Shown here in pieces: positions 13,791 to 17,970 of a stretch of 17,970 bases of DNA (positions are counted from its first letter, which is position 1; each line of letters starts with the position of its first letter). The notes below the pieces were generated by a model that was given only the letters and a program-made list of their open reading frames with translations, did not search any database and was not told where the DNA came from. Source of the stretch: Alistipes sp. (lineage in GTDB: Bacteria; Bacteroidota; Bacteroidia; Bacteroidales; Rikenellaceae); assembly GCA_017391665.1 (NCBI GenBank), contig JAFOXS010000050.1, positions 1 through 17,970 on the forward strand. The letters run 5' to 3'. The position numbers were made by a program, and so were the translations under genes.

Positions 13791-16379
13791 TTACTCTTCC
13801 GCACTCTCCGCAACATTAACATCGGTCTCTGCTGCGGCAGCCTCAACCACCTCCGACGGGGCCTCTACGGCACCCTCCTCGGCATTTGCGATGGGCTCAA
13901 CCTCCTCTTCCTCACTTACGGGCACAGCCATAACCGAAGCAATCACATCGCCCTCGCGCAGGTTGATAATCTTCACGCCCTGCGTTGCGCGGCCTGCCAA
14001 ACGGATCTGGTCAACCTTGGTGCGGATGGTTACGCCCGAGCGGTTGATAATCATCAGATCGTTCTCGTCGGTAACGGCCTGGATAGAGATCAGATCACCG
14101 GTCTTCTCGGTGATGTTTATAGTCTTCACACCCTTACCGCCACGGTTCGTCACTCGGTACTCATCCAGATCGGTACGCTTACCGTAACCATTCTCCGACA
14201 GCACAAGCACATCCTGCTTAGAGTCGGGCTCAATGCAAATCATGCCGATAACCTCGTCACCCTCGTCAAGTGAGATACCGCGTACACCGGCACCAACACG
14301 ACCGATAGGACGAACGGTGCTCTCGTTGAAGCGGATAGCCTTACCGCCACGTGCTGCGATCATGATCTCAGCCTCACCGCTGGTAATCTTCGCCTCGATG
14401 AGCTGGTCGCCCTCGCGGATAACGATGGCATTGACACCAGTCTGACGGGGACGTGAGTACTCCTTGAGCTTGGTCTTCTTAACAACACCCTCACGTGTAC
14501 ACATGACGATGAAGTTAGTGTTGATATACTCCTCGTCGTTGAGGTTCTTTGTATTAATATATGCGCGAACCTTGTCGTCGGGCTCAATCTGAATAATATT
14601 CTGGATGGCACGGCCCTTTGACGCACGCGTACCCTCGGGAATATCGTAAACCTTGAGCCAGTAGCAACGACCCTTCTCCGTGAAGAAGATCATCGTATTG
14701 TGCATCGAAGCCACGTAGATATGCTCGATGAAGTCCTCATCGCGTGTAGCACTACCCTTCATACCTACGCCACCACGATTCTGGATACGATACTCAGCAA
14801 GCGGAGTTCGCTTGATGTAACCCATATGAGAGATGGTGATAACCATATCGTCGTCGGCATAGAAATCCTCGGGGTTGAACTCCTCCGAAGAGTAAACGAT
14901 CTCGGTGCGGCGCTCGTCGCCATACTTAGCCTTGATCTCGATCAACTCATCCTTGATGATCTGCATCTGCAACTGCTCGCTTGCCAATACATCCTGGAAG
15001 TAGTTGATCTGACGCTCCAGCTCGGCATGCTCGTTCTCAAGCTTCTCACGCTCCAGACCTGTGAGCTGACGCAAACGCATCTCCACGATAGCCGTTGACT
15101 GAATCTCGCTCAAGCCAAAACGCTCCTGCAGAGTCTGCTTTGCGATGTCGGTAGAACGTGATGAGCGGATAATGCTTACGATCTCGTCAATATTATCCTG
15201 GGCGATAAGCAAGCCCTGCACGATGTGCATACGATCCTGCGCCTTCTTCAAGTCGAAGCGTGTGCGGCGCACGATCACATCGTGACGATGCTCAACAAAG
15301 TGCTTGATCATATCACGCAGGTTCAAGAGCATAGGACGGCCATTGACCAGAGCGATATTATTTACAGCAAACGAAGTCTGCAGCTCAGTGTTCTTGAAGA
15401 GCGTGTTGAGCACAACATTTGCCGATGCATCCTTCTTAACGAAGATAACAATGCGCAGACCCTTGCGGTCACTCTCATCGTTGATATATGAGATACCCTC
15501 CAACTTCTTCTCGTTGACCATGGCGCCGATCTTCTTGATCATCTCTGCCTTGTTGACCATGTAGGGGATCTCGGTAATAACGATACACTCGCGACCCGAC
15601 TCTGTAGTCTCGATCTCGGTGCGGGCACGCATAACCACACGACCACGGCCTGTGAGCATAGCCTCCTTGGCACCCTCGTAGCCATAGATGAGCGCACCTG
15701 TGGGGAAGTCGGGACCCTTGACATACTTGAGCAACTCCTCGCACTCACACTCGGGGTTGTCGATATATGCACAGCAGGCATCGACTACCTCACTGAGGTT
15801 GTGGGGAGCCATATTGGTTGCCATACCTACGGCAATACCGCTCGCGCCATTTACAAGCAACAAGGGAATACGTGTAGGCAATACGGTGGGCTCCTTGAGG
15901 GTATCGTCAAAGTTGGTTGTCCAGTCGATTGTCTCCTTCTCGATGTCGGCCATCACCTCGTCGGTAATCTTCTGCATACGCGCCTCGGTATAACGCATAG
16001 CCGCAGCCTTATCACCATCCATCGAACCAAAGTTACCCTGACCCTCGACCAGAGGATAACGCATAGCCCACTCCTGAGCCATACGAACCATAGCCTCATA
16101 CACCGAGCTGTCGCCATGGGGGTGGAACTTACCGAGCACATCACCCACGATACGGGCAGACTTACGTGTAGGCTTGTCTGACGAGAGGTTCAACTCGGCA
16201 CTCATATCGTAAAGGATACGGCGATGCACAGGCTTCAGGCCGTCACGCACGTCGGGCAACGCACGCGAAACGATCACCGACATCGAATAATCGATATATG
16301 CCGATTTCATCTGTTCCTCGATATTGATGGGTATGATCTTACCCGTCAACTCAAGGCTCTTATCTTCTTCTGTCATCAT
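13791..16379 (-). CDS. gyrA: DNA gyrase subunit A
   Basis: GyrA cuts and rejoins both DNA strands while gyrase introduces negative supercoils with ATP hydrolysed by GyrB. The 862-residue protein shows [21 protein letters not shown] (30-50), the quinolone-resistance region [10 protein letters not shown] (86-95), and the catalytic tyrosine at about 130 in AMRYTE. The C-terminal domain carries GyrA-box-like QNRGGVG and several other blade motifs, supporting GyrA over ParC. The position matching E. coli Ser83 is serine and that matching Asp87 is glutamate, so the common resistance changes are absent. The last 40 or so residues form an acidic tail beginning SEEEEVE. Two ATG codons sit side by side at the start. 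A well-matched promoter lies about 50 bp upstream. Confidence 0.97.
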   Translation of the reverse strand: MMTEEDKSLELTGKIIPINIEEQMKSAYIDYSMSVIVSRALPDVRDGLKPVHRRILYDMSAELNLSSDKPTRKSARIVGDVLGKFHPHGDSSVYEAMVRMAQEWAMRYPLVEGQGNFGSMDGDKAAAMRYTEARMQKITDEVMADIEKETIDWTTNFDDTLKEPTVLPTRIPLLLVNGASGIAVGMATNMAPHNLSEVVDACCAYIDNPECECEELLKYVKGPDFPTGALIYGYEGAKEAMLTGRGRVVMRARTEIETTESGRECIVITEIPYMVNKAEMIKKIGAMVNEKKLEGISYINDESDRKGLRIVIFVKKDASANVVLNTLFKNTELQTSFAVNNIALVNGRPMLLNLRDMIKHFVEHRHDVIVRRTRFDLKKAQDRMHIVQGLLIAQDNIDEIVSIIRSSRSTDIAKQTLQERFGLSEIQSTAIVEMRLRQLTGLEREKLENEHAELERQINYFQDVLASEQLQMQIIKDELIEIKAKYGDERRTEIVYSSEEFNPEDFYADDDMVITISHMGYIKRTPLAEYRIQNRGGVGMKGSATRDEDFIEHIYVASMHNTMIFFTEKGRCYWLKVYDIPEGTRASKGRAIQNIIQIEPDDKVRAYINTKNLNDEEYINTNFIVMCTREGVVKKTKLKEYSRPRQTGVNAIVIREGDQLIEAKITSGEAEIMIAARGGKAIRFNESTVRPIGRVGAGVRGISLDEGDEVIGMICIEPDSKQDVLVLSENGYGKRTDLDEYRVTNRGGKGVKTINITEKTGDLISIQAVTDENDLMIINRSGVTIRTKVDQIRLAGRATQGVKIINLREGDVIASVMAVPVSEEEEVEPIANAEEGAVEAPSEVVEAAAAETDVNVAESAEE

Positions 16380-16428
16380 ATTCTTATTGTTGAGAAATTA
16401 GCACCTTTAGATGCACATTTAATCTGGG

Positions 16429-16459
16429 CAAAATTACTCATTTTTCGGGAAATAAACAA
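16429..16459 (-). promoter_or_regulatory. Bacteroidota-type promoter for gyrA
   Basis: On the minus strand TTG (16459-16457), then 20 nt, then TAATTTTG (16436-16429), matching the two-part consensus. Transcription should begin near 16423, about 44 nt before the start codon. Confidence 0.7.
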
Positions 16460-16545
16460 TTTTAGGCTCCGATTTCACATTAATTTAAGGTTAATATTTT
16501 TCAAAACACCCGTTTTTTGCCCATTTTCGGGCGATTTGAGAGCAT

Positions 16546-16577
16546 AAAAAAATTCTCCCGACACTATGACGAGAGAA
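16546..16577 (-). terminator. intrinsic terminator after the GtrA-family gene
   Basis: On the minus strand TTCTCTCG (16577-16570) pairs with CGGGAGAA (16560-16553), with one G-U pair and a 9-nt loop, followed by seven T (16552-16546). It begins 10 nt after the stop codon. Confidence 0.82.
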
Positions 16578-16587
16578 ATTTCAATCT

Positions 16588-17067
16588 TTATGCTTTTCTG
16601 AAGGTGAAATAGCGGCCTGCAAGATAACTATACACTACACTCACCACCGTAGTCAAAGCCTTCGCTGGCGTAGGCCAGATGCCCGCAACCTCGACAAAGA
16701 GTTTTATACATACATAATTCAGCAGAATCGAGCCGACAACGCTGAGCGCATAGCGCAGAAGCTGCCTTCCCTGCCCCATCTCCACCGAGCGGAACGCGAC
16801 GTTGCGATTAAGCCAGAAACCCGTGAAGAATGTTATAGGGAAAACCACCACCAGAGAGGCTACGTGGGGCGACATGACAACAACGCCGAGATCGATGAAG
16901 TGTTGCGCCACAATGTAGTGATATATAATATAATACCACACCACATCAAGCACCATATTCACTCCGCCACAGACCGCATAGCGAAACATCGTATGCGACA
17001 CACAGCGCGATAGCGGTCGCACATAAAAGAGATCTATCAGAGCGCCTATCTTCTCCGCCGCACGCAT
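16588..17067 (-). CDS. GtrA family membrane protein
   Basis: The 159-residue protein has four predicted membrane helices and the GtrA-family pattern: FRYAVCGGVNMVLDVVWYY at 28-46, FPITFFTGFWLNRNVAFR at about 75-92, and the terminal YSYLAGRYFTFRK. GtrA-like proteins are thought to help move lipid-linked sugars across the inner membrane for polysaccharide or teichoic acid modification, often beside a glycosyltransferase. No glycosyltransferase is in this window. Its ATG overlaps the stop codon of the upstream HU-like/SPOR gene by one base (TAATG), so translation is probably coupled. A terminator follows directly. The family call is good; the substrate is unknown. Confidence 0.88.
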   Translation of the reverse strand: MRAAEKIGALIDLFYVRPLSRCVSHTMFRYAVCGGVNMVLDVVWYYIIYHYIVAQHFIDLGVVVMSPHVASLVVVFPITFFTGFWLNRNVAFRSVEMGQGRQLLRYALSVVGSILLNYVCIKLFVEVAGIWPTPAKALTTVVSVVYSYLAGRYFTFRKA

Positions 17068-17939
17068 TACTTCTTATTATAAACCCACAGATCGGGATAT
17101 ATATCATGATATGAGCGAACGAAGACATTACACTCCTCGCGCTTGTCGCTGCCAAAGGCGGTTACCATATATTTATCGCCAAAGGGTCGCACCTCGGCTG
17201 CAGCATCCTTTATCTTCGAGCGCAACTGCTCAACAGCACGCTGGGCATTCTGCTCGCTCGAAAAGACTCCCATCACCACATAATAGGCATATGCGCGACT
17301 CTGCGCTGCCTGGGGCTGCTCGGCAGGTGCCGCCATAGGCTCGGGCTCAGAGGGCGTCTCAGTAGTTTGCTCTGCAACGGGCTCTGCAACGGGCTCCATA
17401 GTCGGCTCGGCAGCTACAGTCTGCTCCTGAGGCTGACTTGAGGCCCCATTTGTTTGATTTACTCCCCAGCTATCACCCCACTGCAGATATGCAAAGAAGG
17501 CCAACGCTATAACCACCGCCACACCACACACGGCATAAATCCATGCATGCGAGCGGCTTCGACGCACAACGAGAGTTCTCACTCCCTTGGGATTTATCGT
17601 TGAATTAAAACTCTTATCAGCAATAAAACTCTTGCCACGCAGCACGCCGACACCACCGATTGTCACATCAGCGCCCTCACGTGTCTTGGCAATCCAGCGC
17701 TCGAAGATGTCCTCAGCTTGTGCACGCTGGCAGCCGGCAATAGCGACAATCTCATCCACAAGCGAAGGGGCCTGCTCCTGCGAGGAGAAGACCACCACAT
17801 TGCGTGGGCTCATCAGGCGGTTCTTGTCTATGCGACGCGCACCCTGACGCTCAATAAAGAGCGTACCCACGCCGGGGAGATAGACTCCTCGGCCACTAAT
17901 GAGCATATTGTAGATTATCTTATTTACCTCTTCAATCAT
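17067..17939 (-). CDS. HU-like N-terminal domain and SPOR domain membrane protein
   Basis: The 290-residue protein has an N-terminal region (1-125) with the GVYLPGVGTLFIERQGAR pattern (18-35) and a second GGVGVLRGKSF (95-105), as in the HU/CCDC81-like domains of Bacteroidota. One membrane helix follows at about 133-153, then a Pro/Glu/Gln/Ala-rich linker (155-213) and a C-terminal SPOR domain (about 216-288, YYVVMGVFSSEQNAQRAV...). SPOR domains bind peptidoglycan stripped of stem peptides, typically at the division septum. The topology therefore places the HU-like part in the cytoplasm and the SPOR part in the periplasm. The linker contains an in-frame 12-bp tandem duplication (17369-17392, Ala-Glu-Pro-Val). 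The gene is translationally coupled to the GtrA-family gene. Its promoter is probably beyond the right edge. Confidence 0.9.
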   Translation of the reverse strand: MIEEVNKIIYNMLISGRGVYLPGVGTLFIERQGARRIDKNRLMSPRNVVVFSSQEQAPSLVDEIVAIAGCQRAQAEDIFERWIAKTREGADVTIGGVGVLRGKSFIADKSFNSTINPKGVRTLVVRRSRSHAWIYAVCGVAVVIALAFFAYLQWGDSWGVNQTNGASSQPQEQTVAAEPTMEPVAEPVAEQTTETPSEPEPMAAPAEQPQAAQSRAYAYYVVMGVFSSEQNAQRAVEQLRSKIKDAAAEVRPFGDKYMVTAFGSDKREECNVFVRSYHDIYPDLWVYNKK

Positions 17940-17970
17940 TATTTTCTCTTGTTTGAGTTACCCTTCTGCT

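Noticed and set aside
13791..16379. ParC (topoisomerase IV) instead of GyrA
   Set aside because: The C-terminal GyrA-box-like motifs, full length and Ser-containing resistance region fit GyrA better.
13762..16547. Several plus-strand frames of 70-140 codons opposite gyrA
   Set aside because: They have biased composition and no motifs; gyrA explains the DNA fully.
17369..17392. 12-bp tandem repeat as a phase-variable element
   Set aside because: There are only two full copies, in frame within a low-complexity linker; copy change would not shift the frame.

Overview
The window looks like chromosomal core DNA of a Bacteroidota (most likely Bacteroidales) bacterium. Four things point there: promoter elements of the Bacteroidota type (TAnnTTTG, in three cases preceded by TTG at exactly 20 nt), little sign of Shine-Dalgarno sequences before starts, a TonB-dependent outer-membrane receptor, and a protein joining a Bacteroidota-type HU-like N-terminus to a SPOR domain. 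The fairly balanced base composition of the genes and the gene mix suggest a gut lineage such as Rikenellaceae/Alistipes, but that is only an impression. I see no rRNA, tRNA, CRISPR array, insertion sequence, phage gene or integrase.

Layout, left to right. (1) 1-746, minus: the N-terminal two thirds or so of a LytS-type histidine kinase that runs off the left edge. (2) 826-1890, plus: a lipoprotein glycerophosphodiester phosphodiesterase, converging through one bidirectional terminator on (3) 1989-4380, minus: plsY followed by a long-chain acyl-CoA ligase. (4) 4783-7133, plus: a YitT/DUF2179 membrane protein and the tRNA modification enzyme miaB, closed by a strong terminator. (5) 7300-9710, plus: a TonB receptor followed by an FmdE-like protein. 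(6) 9901-12141, minus: DUF2089 regulator, two tandem YIP1-like membrane proteins and a nitroreductase, with intrinsic terminators placed between successive genes. (7) 12362-16379, minus: gyrA followed by a secreted TPR protein. (8) 16588-17939, minus: an HU-like/SPOR protein overlapping a GtrA-family membrane protein by one base.

How the genes may work together. The phosphodiesterase can release glycerol-3-phosphate, plsY consumes it in the first acylation of phospholipid synthesis, and the ligase activates free fatty acids; this is a lipid theme shared by two converging units. The TonB receptor and FmdE-like protein form a two-gene unit, probably for uptake and handling of an unknown (perhaps metal-containing) ligand. 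The DUF2089/YIP1/YIP1 cluster is the least explained part: a small zinc-ribbon plus helix-turn-helix protein with a good promoter, a palindrome at its predicted transcription start, and two duplicated five-helix membrane proteins with terminators after each. It is my best candidate for an undescribed system, though the sequence alone does not give it a function.
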